A stretch of 64,000 nt of DNA from Sequoia sempervirens (lineage: Eukaryota; Streptophyta; Pinopsida; Cupressales; Cupressaceae). The translations under genes and the position numbers were made by a program. The first letter of the stretch is position 1, and every line of letters begins with the position of its first letter. The stretch lies in contig VDFB02000001.1 of assembly GCA_007258455.2 (NCBI GenBank), positions 16,064,322-16,128,321 on the forward strand, given 5' to 3'. The notes under the pieces are model-generated. The model had not been told where the DNA came from. It searched no databases and saw nothing but the letters and a program-made list of their open reading frames with translations. Positions 35,578-48,003 of the stretch are shown piece after piece.

Positions 35578-38500
35578 CTATGGATCAATATCATGCATAT
35601 GATGAGAGAGTAGCTGATGAGAGGGACAATGACAAATATCCATGTCCATGTAAAAATTGTCTTGGTGGAAAGGTGAAAAAAATAAATATGATTTATCGAC
35701 ATATGATAAGATATGGGCATAGTGGTATAAGACCTTGGGCTTACAATTATTATGAAGATATGATAGAATGGTAGACTGTGAGAGATGAAGAGGCAACAAA
35801 CATAGATGAAGTGGCACCAAACATAGATGAAGAGGCAGAAATGTTTGACGAAGGGTTTGAAGTTAATAGAATGTTGAATGAGGGTCTAAACGATGATTAG
35901 GCCAAGTCAATGGATGATGCTTTAAATCCTGTGTATGCTAATTGCAAGTTAAGTCATTTGAAAACAATCCTTCAAATTATTAACTTGCAAGTGGTGCATG
36001 GCTGAACAAATGAGAGTGTAGATCAATTATTGGCATTATTAAGTTCATTATTACCAGCTAACTCCACATTGCCAACAAAAAAAACTCAATGTAAAAACCA
36101 AATTAATAAGCTTGGCTTGGGGTATGAGAACATCCACACATGTGTGAATGGTTGTGTATTATTTCGCAAAAATCTTGCAAATGAGAGTGAATGTTTGAAA
36201 TGTCATGAACCGAGGTATAGACAAGGGTTGAAATCGGTTGTGGTTCCTAGAAAGGTTCTTTGCCACTTTATGATAATCCCATGATTGCTTTGAATGTATA
36301 GGTGCAGAGACATTTCTAAACTTATGTAGTGGCATGCCCAAAATAAGAGCACTCCATGTTCAAATCCATACGTGCCCCATTCTAAGATATTACTGATGGA
36401 AACTTTGATAACATATGGCTTGATTTTTCTCAAGATCCTCATAATATAAGGTTGGGTTTGGCTCTAGAAGGGGTGAACCCATTCTCAGATAAAAGTACTA
36501 AATGGTCAACTTGGCCAATCTTTTTAATAAATTATAACTTTCCTTCATGGTTAGAAACTAAACCATTTTTCTTAATGATATCATTGATTATACTAGGAAA
36601 GAAAAGTGTGACTTCATATACAATTGATGCTTATCTAGAGCCATTATATGATGAGCTAATGGAATTTTGGAAAGGAATTGAAGCAATTCAATCTTTAAGG
36701 GATGTTCATTCAATAAAATTCACTTTAAGAGCTTCCTTATTGTTGCATTCGATATCTTCCTACATGGCACATTGTCTCGCCTCTGCTCATGGATACTCAT
36801 GGATGTCCTCATTGGGGCAACTTTTAAGTATTTCAGGAGGCACCAAGAAGTTTGTGTAAGTGTATTTATTGTACATCGTGACTTACCTTTAAAATGGATC
36901 ATCCATATCGTCAACAAAAAACACATTTCAATGGTCAAGAAGATAATTGTGAAGTGCCATTGCTAATAACATGTGATTACATTGTTGAGAATGGACAAAA
37001 AAGAATGTCATTTATTGAAAATGATGGGATTGTTGGTAGTAGATATGATCCATGTAATGAAAGGGATGTAAAATGGTTGTGCATATTGTATAAGTTACCA
37101 TAATTTAAGGATAGCCATTAGAATACCGCTGACTTTATCCATGCGGGTGAAAACAGGCCCTTGCGCTTGGCTGAGAAACTCTTTAGGTGCTTGTGATAAT
37201 TATTTCATCGAAGACTTCTGGAGAAATAAATATTTCACGCAAAACACAAGCTGAAAAATATGATAAATTTGCAGCCATAGAAAACCTAGTGCTCCTTATG
37301 TCTAGACAAAGGAACAATGTGCAAAATTCTTACAATTGATGTCTCAGACTCACTTTCCCAATGGATATGTAAGTAGTAGCATCAAAATCTAAACTAACAT
37401 TAATAGCTTAAGAGGCCTCAAGACCCATGACTATCATGTCATAATCGAGAATATTTTACCTATTGTGGTAAATATATCAAGTTTGGCAAAGGGGAAAAGA
37501 TTGGAAATTATAAGGTTGGGCCTAATATTAAAGAGAATGAGTTTACATGTATTAGATCCTTTGAACTTTGATAGTTTGAGGTAGGAGGTTGTTGAAGTTC
37601 TTTGTCTATTGGAATGAGAATTTCCACCAACAATCTTTAAAATTTCTATGGTCTCCTTTGAAGGCAATCTAGAATATGAACTACATTGTGGGCCAAGTAA
37701 GAAATTTACGGATGCATCCCAGAATGACATATGAAGGCTTAAAAAATTGTCCACACCAAGGAAAAACTGCATGAAACATGTCCGAGGGATTATTCAATGC
37801 AAGAGGCCAAGTGGATTTTGCACAAAAATATATGAAGGATTTTAAAAATTTCAATCATGGCGTGGGATGATGATGAAGATGAGAGAGTTGTAGGTGAAGT
37901 ATTAGAAGGAAATGGATGTCGCTTCAAGCTATCATATCAAGAAAGAAGTGAAATACATACCTTTATTCTTCAAAACACATCTTTGTTCGATAAATGGCAT
38001 AGGTAAAAAAATTACACAGTAATTTATTTACTCAAATTGCATTTACACATTTATATTATTTAGTCTTATTATTGCAAATGGCCATTATTCTATGTATAAA
38101 ATATGAAGAAGAGAATCAAACATGGATGCAACATTAACACTGCTACATGTCATGATTTACTGAGTATCTTTCCAAAATTTGAAGAATGGATTTCTAATGC
38201 AATCAGTGATGCAAAAGAAAAAGGTCAAGATATAACAACAAAGGAAAGTGAGCTTTCACGACCTCCACATTTATGGGCTATGTGTTTTAGTGGAATGTGG
38301 GCCTATGGTAGTCATTTCAGAGTGGGAGAAAAAGACAAAGGAAAGACAATTTGTGATTGTGTTTTTAGTGTTGAATTTCTTCATCAAATTGAGAAGAAAT
38401 TTTATGTTGGATTCATCCAAGAAATTATTCAAGTGGATTTTGGTGAAAATAGTCCTATATTATTAAAATGTAAGTGGATCCAACCATTCGCAGTACAATT

Positions 38501-38862
38501 TGATGAGTATGGATTTGTACGTGCAAATACATGACAATTTTTATCAAAGACAAATGAGTTGTATGTTTCCCCTTTTCAAATTAACCAATAATTTCTAATT
38601 GATGATGTAAGATGCCCAAGTTGGTCATGTTATTCAAACAGAGTCTCATTCGAGACAAAAATTCATGGAAGTTGTTGATGTAATGTCTAATGGGCAATAT
38701 GTTAATTTACAAGAAAAATTCAAAGAAGTGGATGAAGACAATGAGGGACTGTTTGAAGAAGAGATTTTGATTACCAATGAAGAAATTAGGAGAGAGAATG
38801 TATTGCATGTCACAAATGAGGATGAGGAAGAAAATAAAGTAGATGCAGACACGAGTGATTAG
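35578..38862 (+). pseudogene. CACTA transposase TNP2-like, degenerate
   Basis: The N-terminal transposase-associated zinc-binding block is at 35574-35774 (PCPCKNC, IYRHMIRYG). The transposase_21 core spans about 35960-36950, with LGLGYENIHTCVNGCVLFRK at 36118-36177, IRLGLALEGVNPFSDKSTKW near 36450 and DAYLEPLYDEL near 36630. A DUF4218-like part lies at about 37406-37860 (LKTHDYHVIIENILPIVV, EVVEVLCLLE, FPPTIFKISM). A DUF4216-like part at 38103-38534 holds YGSHFRVGEK and LLKCKWIQPF, then DEYGFVRANT. An acidic tail ends at 38862. TNP2 cuts and joins CACTA ends. Multiple stops and frameshifts (near 35774, 36284-36450, 36859 and 37573) and a decayed catalytic core make this a pseudogene. Recognition of the family is secure. 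Confidence 0.9.
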
Positions 38863-38994
38863 GATTCTAATTTGAGCCCCATTTTATTACCTTTTATGTA
38901 AGACTTTTATGTTGTTTTAAGATTGTTTTACGTTTTAAGGACACGAACCTTCAGACTAATACCTCTTTCATGCTTTAATGTTGAACAAAGTTTC

Positions 38995-39175
38995 TATATG
39001 AATGCAATATGAATATGTTTTCATATAAAAATGAGGATGCAATATGAATATGTTTTCATATATGAATGCAATATGAATATGTTTTCATATATAAATGTTG
39101 TATGCAATATGAATATGTTTTCATATATAAACGAGGATGCAATATGAATATGAATGAAATATGAATATGTATACC
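38995..39175. repeat. Minisatellite, about 35-45 bp units
   Basis: ATGCAATATGAATATGTTTT followed by CATATA and a variable ATGAGG/ATGTTGT linker is repeated four times, with a fifth partial unit. It lies just past the tnp2 relic. Confidence 0.9.
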
Positions 39176-39179
39176 ATCA

Positions 39180-40000
39180 TTGCTTTACTTTGACAATGAT
39201 ATTTTCTTGACAGCTCCTTTGGACTATTTACTGCTTTTATATATGTTCTTTATCACTATCATTATTCTAGCATCCTTTATAAAATCCATTATTGAAGCAT
39301 TGTTAAACATTGTTTCTATGTTTTCTTTTACACTTTTTTACTAGAATAGCATTTTCTTCCCTACATATGGCATTATTTTTAGCCCTATTTTGTAATATTA
39401 TTGTATACCATTGCCTTGTGAACTGCTTTGGAATTGACTGCTTACTACCATGAAAGTATTTCTCATTGTTGTCTTCATTTCTTGGATCCTTCACCCACTG
39501 TGGCACTCGTTTCCTCACTGATATTTTCTTTTTTTCTCTATTCTTTCACTGTTTATAGCAACAGTATACAATCCTTGATGATTGATCACTATTTTTTTTC
39601 AATGCTCAAAGCATCAATACAGTGATTCCCCATTGCAATAGAAGCATTTCCTCATTATATCCCCACTATTTTGGCATTACATGTTGCTCACATCCTTTGT
39701 TGTCTTCACATTCTTTTTAACAGTGATATCATTGTTATCAACATTTGTGCTTTTGAAATTATGCACTAGAAATCATTGTCTCATATGTATCTTTATATAT
39801 TGTAAGGTCATTGCTTTTTTTTGCTTTGATCAAATTTTCTTCACTATTTTGCATATATCTTTAAGTTCACTGTTGTTACTACTTATTCCTCAAATCATGG
39901 TGTTCCTTGCTTGTAACTCACTGTCCACTCCAACATATCTATTTTTTTTCATGAAATCTACCCCTTCATGAATGTACATGGATGTTATGAACAAATTATT
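39180..40000. other. Pyrimidine-rich irregular tract, no gene
   Basis: T/C-rich DNA with frequent CACTG, CATTGTT and TTCAC words, similar in style to 28060-28640 and 48240-48900. The small hydrophobic openings here (for example 39681-39971) reflect T-richness only. Confidence 0.4.
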
Positions 40001-40458
40001 ACGTAACAAAACAATAGAAGTAAGAATCACCAAATACCATAGACATTCTTAGTGATGGTGCTATCACCTAAGCAAAGCATTGGTTTAGTTGTACAAAATG
40101 ATTGTCATGCTACAAGTTCATATCCAGTTAAAATTTGGTAATATAGATTTTTTATTGAACCATGAATGAAAATATTATTGCTAAAGATTTGATGGATTGA
40201 TTCAAATACATTGCTAAGTTTTTTATGCAACTAGCATTTTTGTAGGGCACCATTATTTAATATTTGGACAAAGAGTAATAGAGACAAGAGAGAAAGAGAT
40301 GCAGGAGACTGAATATACATGATTTGGCTGAGGCAGGCCAGCTAAAAAATGGAAAAATGTGGAGTAAGCATATGGATTTTTGGTTCAATTTACATTCTGT
40401 TATTTATTTCAATTTTTTATTGAACTGACTATATGTTGAAATTGACATTGTATTTTAG

Positions 40459-40863
40459 GTGGAAAACAATAATAGAGAAGCAGGTGTAGAAGATGTTGTC
40501 AATTATATGGAAGCACTAGATTGTACTAAATCTAATACTAGTATGAAGAGGAAATATAGTTCATCAATAGAGATGTCACAGCCATCTATTGAATGCCTAG
40601 TAAGAGCCTCTCCAAATCATGTCAACTCAAATGAAGAGTACCAACATATAATGAGTTGCTTACACGGTCTCACTAAGAAAGTTTCACAGTTGGTTGCCTC
40701 TATTAAGCCTATAGTTTATGCATGGAATGACCATAATTCCATGAGTTCAGATCAGTTAAGAGTCTATGCCTCAATATTTTTATTCTCAACTATATCATCT
40801 TTATATTGTATTCTAAAGATGTCTAAAAATTTCATAAATGTTTTCCACAACTTGCCTTTATAA
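40459..40863 (+). pseudogene. Probable tnpA-type exon of the CACTA element
   Basis: A 134-codon opening follows a good acceptor (TATTTTAG/GTGG at 40451-40462). It encodes a hydrophilic Asn/Ser-rich protein (VENNNREAGVEDVVNYMEAL, then MKRKYSSSIEMSQPS and a predicted helix HIMSCLHGLTKKVSQLVASI). I assign it to the element's second gene from position between tnp2 and the TNP1-domain exon and from its character. There is no direct domain match. The real exon may end before the hydrophobic tail, near 40755. Confidence 0.4.
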
Positions 40864-42129
40864 AATTACTCTCGTGATCTCCAGGCAAAGTATTATGATC
40901 ATATATAGAACAGTGAATCTATGAAATTTTTCCTTTTGTTTCACTGAAATCCATTTTGGCTGTCCTAAATGTCGTGACTATGAGTTTTATGACAAAATAA
41001 CTATGAGATCAATGAATGATCTATTAGGTCTCAAAAGTGTAGATTCTAAACCATAGGGGGGGTTACAATCCCTTAATACACCTTTGGCCCACGAACAAGG
41101 TAAACAAGACTGATTACCTTCTACTCTTCAGGCTCTGCCAGACCTAGGTGGGTATACCTAAACAATAAGGTAGATTTGCAGATAGATAAGGCTCCTAGAT
41201 TCAGCAGTCTACTCACTATGGCACATGAAGGTGGAGTAGATATAGATTTTTGATGACTAATTTCTAATGAGAGTAATTGTGAGTTCAAATTTGTGAGTTG
41301 TGTTTTGTATGTAATATCCTAATTTTGACCAGTGCCTACTTCTATTAGGTGGACAAAGTGGAGGAGTGAATGAATAATTTTGGAGATAGGCTTCTGTAAG
41401 ATGGGTAGATTTACTCTTCATCTTAACTCGAATAGTTGGGAACTTTGAATGTCTACACCTTGTGCAAATGTGCAATTATATTAGTTATTTGGACTCTTCT
41501 TAGTGATCCTAGTGATATCCCCTTATGCTACTGTGAATTTTGTGAAAGGATTTAATTCAAATGTGAAAGGAAACCAATTAAGACAATCTATTCAAAAGGA
41601 TTTTAATCCAAATAGGAACCTATAAAATTTGATTTCTTAAAAGGAATTTTAATTCTTCTGCACACCGAAACCAGTCAACAACAACACATAATTATAGCAA
41701 ATGTGCATTGATAAATTAAATGTATTTTCACACACTCAATTTGAATAACATAAACAACCACTTTAGAGACAACCAAATAACATATAAGCATATAAATCCA
41801 CACAACAGTTGAGCACTTGAAATAAAATCAGCAATTATGCATAACCTTCTCCATTTTTTTTATCTTCAAATAATATGCATTATAACAATAGTTTCTGGTA
41901 TGAGATGGATGGGCGAAATGGTGCAATCTATCTTCTTACTAATGCCGACCCTAAATGGAAATGATGTGATGATGATATTCTTGGGTCTTGGTCTCTCTTA
42001 TATATGTATGAGAGGTGACAAGCTACAGACCCATTACAAAAAGTCATGTCATTTGATAACTGAACATAATTAAGAAAACAAATTATTGTAGCAGGTGAAT
42101 GCACCAATCTGTTCGTCTCCAAGCAGAAT
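40864..42129. other. No gene seen; left flank of the nested element
   Basis: AT-rich sequence with a C/T-rich patch at 41050-41160. A transition to different sequence somewhere here should mark the nested insertion's left edge, but I could not find a target duplication by eye. Confidence 0.35.
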
Positions 42130-45100
42130 CCCATGACCACCTAAGATCTATTCAAAGATTCTACTTTATGATAGGGTGCTCATCATGTTGTCAGCTAACT
42201 CCTTTCATCCTGATGGTTGTCTTGTTGTGTCTAGTATATCTATAGTTTGGTTAAGGAACAAATTGAATGCAGAGAGGTGATGGATGTACTCTTGTTCAAC
42301 ACAAGTATTTGTATTGGAGATCACCTCTTTCATATCATACTCCCTATACATCATCTTCTTGAGCTTCTTGTGAGTAGTTTATAAAATCATATCCCCATCA
42401 TTGATTTCTTGTAATGCAGCAGTTAGAAGTGCATCAAACTCTTCCTTCCAATCATTATACTCTCAAGGATTCCCCATATCATCGTAAAGTGTCAGAGTCA
42501 AATTAAAGCAGTCAAGATCTTCCATGAGCCTATTATGATATCCATTGTGTGATTCTACCAATTTGTTATGTGTCTGCATCATTTGTCCTTTCAAGATTTG
42601 TTTATATCAGAACTCCTCTCTCTTCTCAATTATTCTCCCCTGTCGTCATTCATTTTCCTCTATTGTTGAGTATACCTACTTAAATTGTCTCCAATAGTCA
42701 TCAACACATTTCATCATTTTATTGAATCTTCCCTTGATCATTTCATATACAGTATTATACTTGATATTTTTTACTTCTTTCTCCAATTCTTTCATTTTTC
42801 CTAAGATTTCAAAAGGCAATTCTTCCAATAAATTGTATCAGCCAATGCATCCAATACTCTCTAATCTTTTTCAAGCCACGGGGAATACAACTCTAATGTG
42901 GAAGAGGAGGAGGATCTTTCTCTTTAATGTGCTAGTTCCTTTTTCAATCTACCATTTTCTTTGACCATTTTATCAATTTGTGCTTTGGTGAACTTTGCCA
43001 CATTGACATTCAATTTTGCTGTCTCCATGGGATTGGTATCCCCTACTCTTTGAACCAATAGATTTCCAAACACTTGGTTTCGATTATCAATCACAGTTAG
43101 TCTTTTGTCATGGGAATACAGTGACCAAATAAGTAAGGTGGCCTCATCTAGATTGTATCCAGATCTTGAATACATCTTGTCACTTGCTTCCTCTGTTAAG
43201 TCCATTGTTTTATCCCTTATTTTTCTGAAGCTATCAAATACAATTGCATAACTAATGTCCCACCCTGGAAGAAGTAACACCCCAACTTCTTGAATTAAAT
43301 CTCTCCCTCTCTCAAGATTGATGGATTCCATCTCTTCATATATTTCCTTTTCAACTCTTCCAAAGCAGTGGCCTCTTGTTCAAGACTAATATCTTGCATT
43401 TTTTGTCTCATCCTCCTACCTTTATATTCATAAACAAATGATTTAAACTCAGAAGATTTAACAAAATCTCCATCAAAAATGAACTCTTTCCTAGCCTTGA
43501 CCCTAACATCATCAGATAATTCATTTGATGCTTCAAATTTCATAGTATTATGTTCTTCAGGAGGCTCATATTGTGCAATTATAGGGGCACTCTTTTTTTT
43601 TTATTTGTTCACCCTCTTCTTCACTTACATCAGTATCTACAAAAAAACATACCTCAGGAGTTGGTTGTGAGGGTAGGTAATCTAGGGGCTCTATGGCACT
43701 CCTGAATAGGTTACATGAGGTGCATCAAAGAAAAATGAAGGTATTTCCTTTACCAATTCATTCACATGAGCAATGAGTTGCTCAATTCTTGTTAGAGGAT
43801 CCTGTATTTTACCAAATTCCTTTGAATAAGATGGGACATTTCTTCTTTTCCATTCTTCTGCGAGCATAACCTTGTTCTATGTAGTCATTTTTCAGTGGTA
43901 GAGGCTTCATCATGGTTTTTTATCACATCTTCATCTGAGAACACATGCTCATATCCTAATAGCCTTTGTGATAGCCTTGCTTTGTGAATAAAGCCTTTTG
44001 CATCAAAATTTTCCCTTTTATTGCCTAGAGGTAGGTTATACTGTGCCAATTTAGCATAGATTTCCCCATATCCTTCATTTGCAACCACTGTAAAGTCTCC
44101 AAAACATAAAGTGTTGGGCATAATTGATTGTTTTTTGTGTCCTTTGAGATGTTTGGCATTAGATTTTTCTAATTGCCTCACAATTTCTAAGTAGGAAATT
44201 CTATCAGGAACTACTCATGGTAGCAAATGTGGAGTTTCTTCAAACCCATAGACCCTAATTGCTATACAGTCAGGGAAAGCATACCAATCTCCCCAATTAT
44301 GATTTACTTTATTCCTTGGGTCATTTTCCTTTGGTCTCAAAAACTTTTGCACTTCTAGGGATAAGTTATGATCACGTGGATATCCCAACAACCTCATCAA
44401 TGGTTTCACAAAAAACTTTTCAAAATAAAGATAATGAGACATGCCAAATCAATTATCCCACAATGAATTCCACATTTGTACAAGTTTGAGGTTTCCATTT
44501 TCATCTGTATCTCTTATTCTTAATTCTTCACTCTAGACCCTTCTAACATGTCCCTCATACAAAAGCACATGCATAAACAAAAAATAATGTTTGAAATGAA
44601 TATAGTCACTATTTTTTTTAATTTTTTCAAGCTCCTGATTTATGGCATTCACCAAGTATCTAGCATAATTAAATGATCTAGCATTCTTTCTTTGTATGTC
44701 TATAGCTAAGACCATTAGGGAAATAGACATGAGAGGTGGAACCTCTACCCCCAAAACCCGACCAGCTAAATAATACGTGTATCAGAAGTATTCTTCAAAC
44801 AATTCCTCATGAAAAGGAGGGTTTTCATTGCTTGAAAACCTTTTGAGTTGGCCTCCTTCATTCTTGGGCCTATGCAAGGGTAGTTTCCACCATTTGTAGC
44901 TAGTATCCATATGGTGATACTCTGTCAAGAGGTCTCTGACTATGAATGGAAATTTCATAGGACACTCCAACTGAAACACATTAGAAATTAGATCCTTAGA
45001 AATAACAAGCATGTCAACCCCATTATGTGATCGAATAGTTCTCCTTTTTGGGTCATATTTTCTAGCCAGAGCTTTAATTAGCTCTACATTTACAAACACA

Positions 45101-45390
45101 TTAGGCACCACGTGTCTTCCCAAGTTCAACCTCCACAGGTTGCAGACTGGTTGAAACCTAAATTGTTTTCTGTAATGATACATGAAGAGCTCACACCCGT
45201 GTCATGGTGTCCAAATATCTCCCAAGCCCTTATGTTTATCTAATAATCTATCCATTGAAGGATTCATTTGAGCACTCCTCCTGGGTCTTGGCCCTGACCC
45301 AGGGCATTGATCTATCAAGTCTTGATTTAGGAGTCTCTTCTTAGTTTTTTGTATCTTAGCTTTGGTTTTTTTGCATTTTCCTCCATTGTT
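42130..45390 (-). pseudogene. Long decayed reading frame of unknown function (nested element)
   Basis: Minus-strand segments from about 45380 down to 44181 join in one phase with only a few stops: MYHYRKQFRFQPVCNLWRLN at 45183, then the phase-linked blocks starting at 44754, 44442 and 44181. After frameshifts come 43543-43295, 43331-42924 and probably coding-like stretches to about 42130 (EEFDALLTAALQEINDG). The protein would exceed 900 residues. It has a Lys-rich start, an ordered middle with many Trp/Tyr (KWWKLPLHRPKN, YARYLVNAINQELEKI) and a charged, coiled-coil-like C-terminal part (KMVKENGRLKKEL). It resembles large gag-like or ORF1-like proteins of plant repeats in overall style, but I recognise no named domain. 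No reverse transcriptase or integrase lies next to it. Confidence 0.5.
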
Positions 45391-45718
45391 TGAATTCTTA
45401 ATCTTTTGAAAAATACAACTTCTCAGCTAGGGTTGGTGTACTTACTTGGGTCTTGCCTCCACTAGTTTATGCTACATAAGAACTCCAAGCTTCGCCTTTT
45501 TGCTTCTATCTTCAACGAAATCTTCCAGACTGTGCAACAATTATGCGATCAACTTGTGATATAATTCACTTCAATTCTGGCTCATAAATACACCACCCAT
45601 TTTAGTCTTGTCATCGGAGGGAAGCATTTATTTTTAAATATCTTGACGATTCCTTGAGATGTCACATTAGTTAGTAACAATCATTATCATTGTATTGGTG
45701 ATACTACAATCCTTCTTC

Positions 45719-46069
45719 CACTGATAGCCACCTTCTCCACCGATGAACAACTTTCCTTTGGTCTATCGGCGGGAAACCAGAATATATTACTTTGATATAC
45801 ATTAATTCCCCTGAAATATATTAATTCCTGATAATCCATGGTTATATCGGGCCATCGGGGGAATGAAAACATTCGTTCCATTGATGTTCATGTGTTACAA
45901 CAATGTGCTTGCTTTTGTTGACTCTATCGGTCTATCAGGGAGGACACCTTAGGAGTCAGCCCGATAGGATATTGTTACACCGATACTAGATTATTTACTG
46001 CTTTCATCGGGCCATCAACGAGGCTATGATGGGGGTTCCACCGATGAGGCATTTTTAGGCTGATAGTGC
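45719..46069. repeat. ATCGG-motif array
   Basis: Words such as CACCGATG, CTATCGGCGGG, TATCGGGCCATCGGGG, CTATCGGTCTATCAGG, CCCGATAGG, CACCGATAC, CATCGGGCCATC and CACCGATGAGG occur about nine times in 350 bp, in both orientations. CG dinucleotides are otherwise scarce here. The array starts about 330 bp upstream, in minus-strand terms, of the long frame. Confidence 0.75.
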
Positions 46070-47400
46070 TAATTTTTATTTAGGAATGAGGAAAGATTAT
46101 GGAGTCTCAAACTCATTTATGGGTGTGACAATTTGGCAATGTGGGCTACAAAATGGATCTTGTCACACAAATGTCAACAATTTGTGTTGATCATAAAATT
46201 AAAATGTGATGAATTTCAATGGAATTTGGAGGATAGGTGGGTGGAGGCTAGTGAAAAATGTGAGATTTTTCAGTTCTAACAGTGGCTCCAATTGCGGATG
46301 AATGAGTGTGAGATCATTGCAAGAATGATCTTGTTCTACAATTTTTTACCTTTTTTTTAAATCCGATTTTTCCCGATTTTTTCCAAAAATTTTCCTAATT
46401 TTTTCCAAAAATCTTATACTTTTGATTTGCCTATTTTTTCCCCAAAATATTTTTTCTGCTATAAAGCAATAATAAAACTCTTGAAATTTTTCTCTTTTCT
46501 TAGAAATTTCTGATTATTTGCAGTTCCAAGCTTCTGTACTTGCCTGTATAGGGTTTCCTTGTTCTCTTTTGCATTGAATTAGGTGGTTGGGTGAGTTAAC
46601 TTCAATTTTTTTCTGATTTGGTGGATTCTTGAAGATTTTTGTGCATTTTGTAGTCAAATTGCTAAAACGGGTCTATAAAGATAGAGTTGAGGGTTTGTGA
46701 GTCTACAAAAATGGATTTTCACCCATTCCACCTATTGTAATTACTTTAACTCAGTGGAATGGGTGGGTAGCAAGTATTAATAAGGTTTTTAATTGGTTTC
46801 ATGGGTGAGGGAGGTCGTTTGAGGCTTTGGGCATGATGCCCTAGAGGTGAAAAAGTGTGGTTTTTGAGTGAAATTGAGAGGTTTGAGTATGGTAATGGTT
46901 GTGAAACTTGGGGGCAGCGATTTCTGATGTTAGAATAAGTTTTTTCATGCTCTATTAGAGGTGTTTGAGGAGTTTTTGGAGTGTGGGAAGGTTGGGAAAT
47001 TGGATTTTCATTAAAACCCCCTTGGAATGACTAAAAATGAGGGTTTCATGAATAGGAGACTTGGAGGTTGTCTCAATCTAAGAGTTGGGAAATTTGAGGT
47101 TTTGTTACTTGGTTAAGAGTTCCTAATTGATTTTTTGGTTTGAGAGGAAGATTAAAGAGGTTTTTCTTTGCAAAACAGGCCCAATTGGCCAAGTAGGACA
47201 ATGTTGAAGTCCAATTTTGATGTTGTTGGTCCAAAGAGACCTAAAGAGATTTTGTGATGTGTTTTTGTAGACAATAATGAGTGTTTGAAAAGGTGAGGGG
47301 TTTGTGAGTTAGAAATTGGCATCATTTATTTTAGCTTTTCAATGACTTGTCACGAGAAATTCCATTTTTCCTACCTTGCTAGATTTGAGGTGTGACAAAA
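46070..47400. other. Non-coding region with a TATA-like element, probably part of the nested repeat
   Basis: Contains runs of 'attttttccaaaaat' near 46370-46440, a TATAAAG at 46460-46466 and a T/G-rich stretch to 47400. It could be LTR or leader sequence of the nested element, but no second LTR was found. Confidence 0.35.
46460..46466 (+). promoter_or_regulatory. TATA-like element (TATAAAG)
   Basis: It lies about 390 bp downstream of the ATCGG array on the plus strand and is followed by a leader-like sequence. This is position-based inference only. Confidence 0.3.
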
Positions 47401-47659
47401 ATATTATTGTCTTACTCTTATTGTTGTTTTTTCTTTGTTGAGCTCTTCATAATTGTCTTACTCTGTATATTTTTATAGTTGCTTCTTACTATCAAGGGGG
47501 TGTATGACTAGGGCCCAATGATAGTGACCTATAGCATGCTACCCTTTGCCTTGTATAACTTAGGATATTCATGAAATATGACTGTATACTGTGACTTTTA
47601 TGCTTAGAAAGGCTCTATTGACTATTTTTTAAATTAATTACTCCTCATCTGGATATATT

Positions 47660-48003
47660 TTTTTGCTTGATAGTTAAACTACATGCAAAGAAATTTTATC
47701 AAATCAGCATGAAAACAAGAACACCTTGATGTCAATCATAGTTGTGTTGAAGTTGAGGTAATATAACAGTTTTTGTGGACAAAAACTTATAGCTTTTGCA
47801 TTCTTTACTTGACTTATATTAACTTTGCATGATGATTAAACCACATGCAAGACAATTATATGAAAGCAAAACAAAAAGGAAAAGACCCTGTCAATAAAGC
47901 TCTCGGCAAAGCTACACAACTTCAGGACAATGTTGACAATGATTATGTTGAATTCAAGGAGTATGTGCATGATATTGATAGTACTAGTGGTGTTGAACTT
48001 GAG
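47660..48003 (+). pseudogene. tnpA-type exon, tandemly duplicated
   Basis: A basic segment (MKAKQKGKDPVNKALGKATQ, then an acidic part ending SGVELE) ends at a perfect donor, GAG/GTGAGT, at 48001-48009. About 170 bp upstream a shortened copy has the same start ('ttaaactacatgcaa') and the same end (GTTGAAGTTGAG/GTAATA near 47757) but lacks the middle. This is a tandem duplication with internal loss in the first copy. Exon order places it directly before the TNP1-domain exon. Confidence 0.6.

Noticed and set aside
37434..37772. 112-codon minus-strand frame
   Set aside because: It is antisense to the DUF4218-like part of the tnp2 relic, whose plus-strand reading is recognisable.
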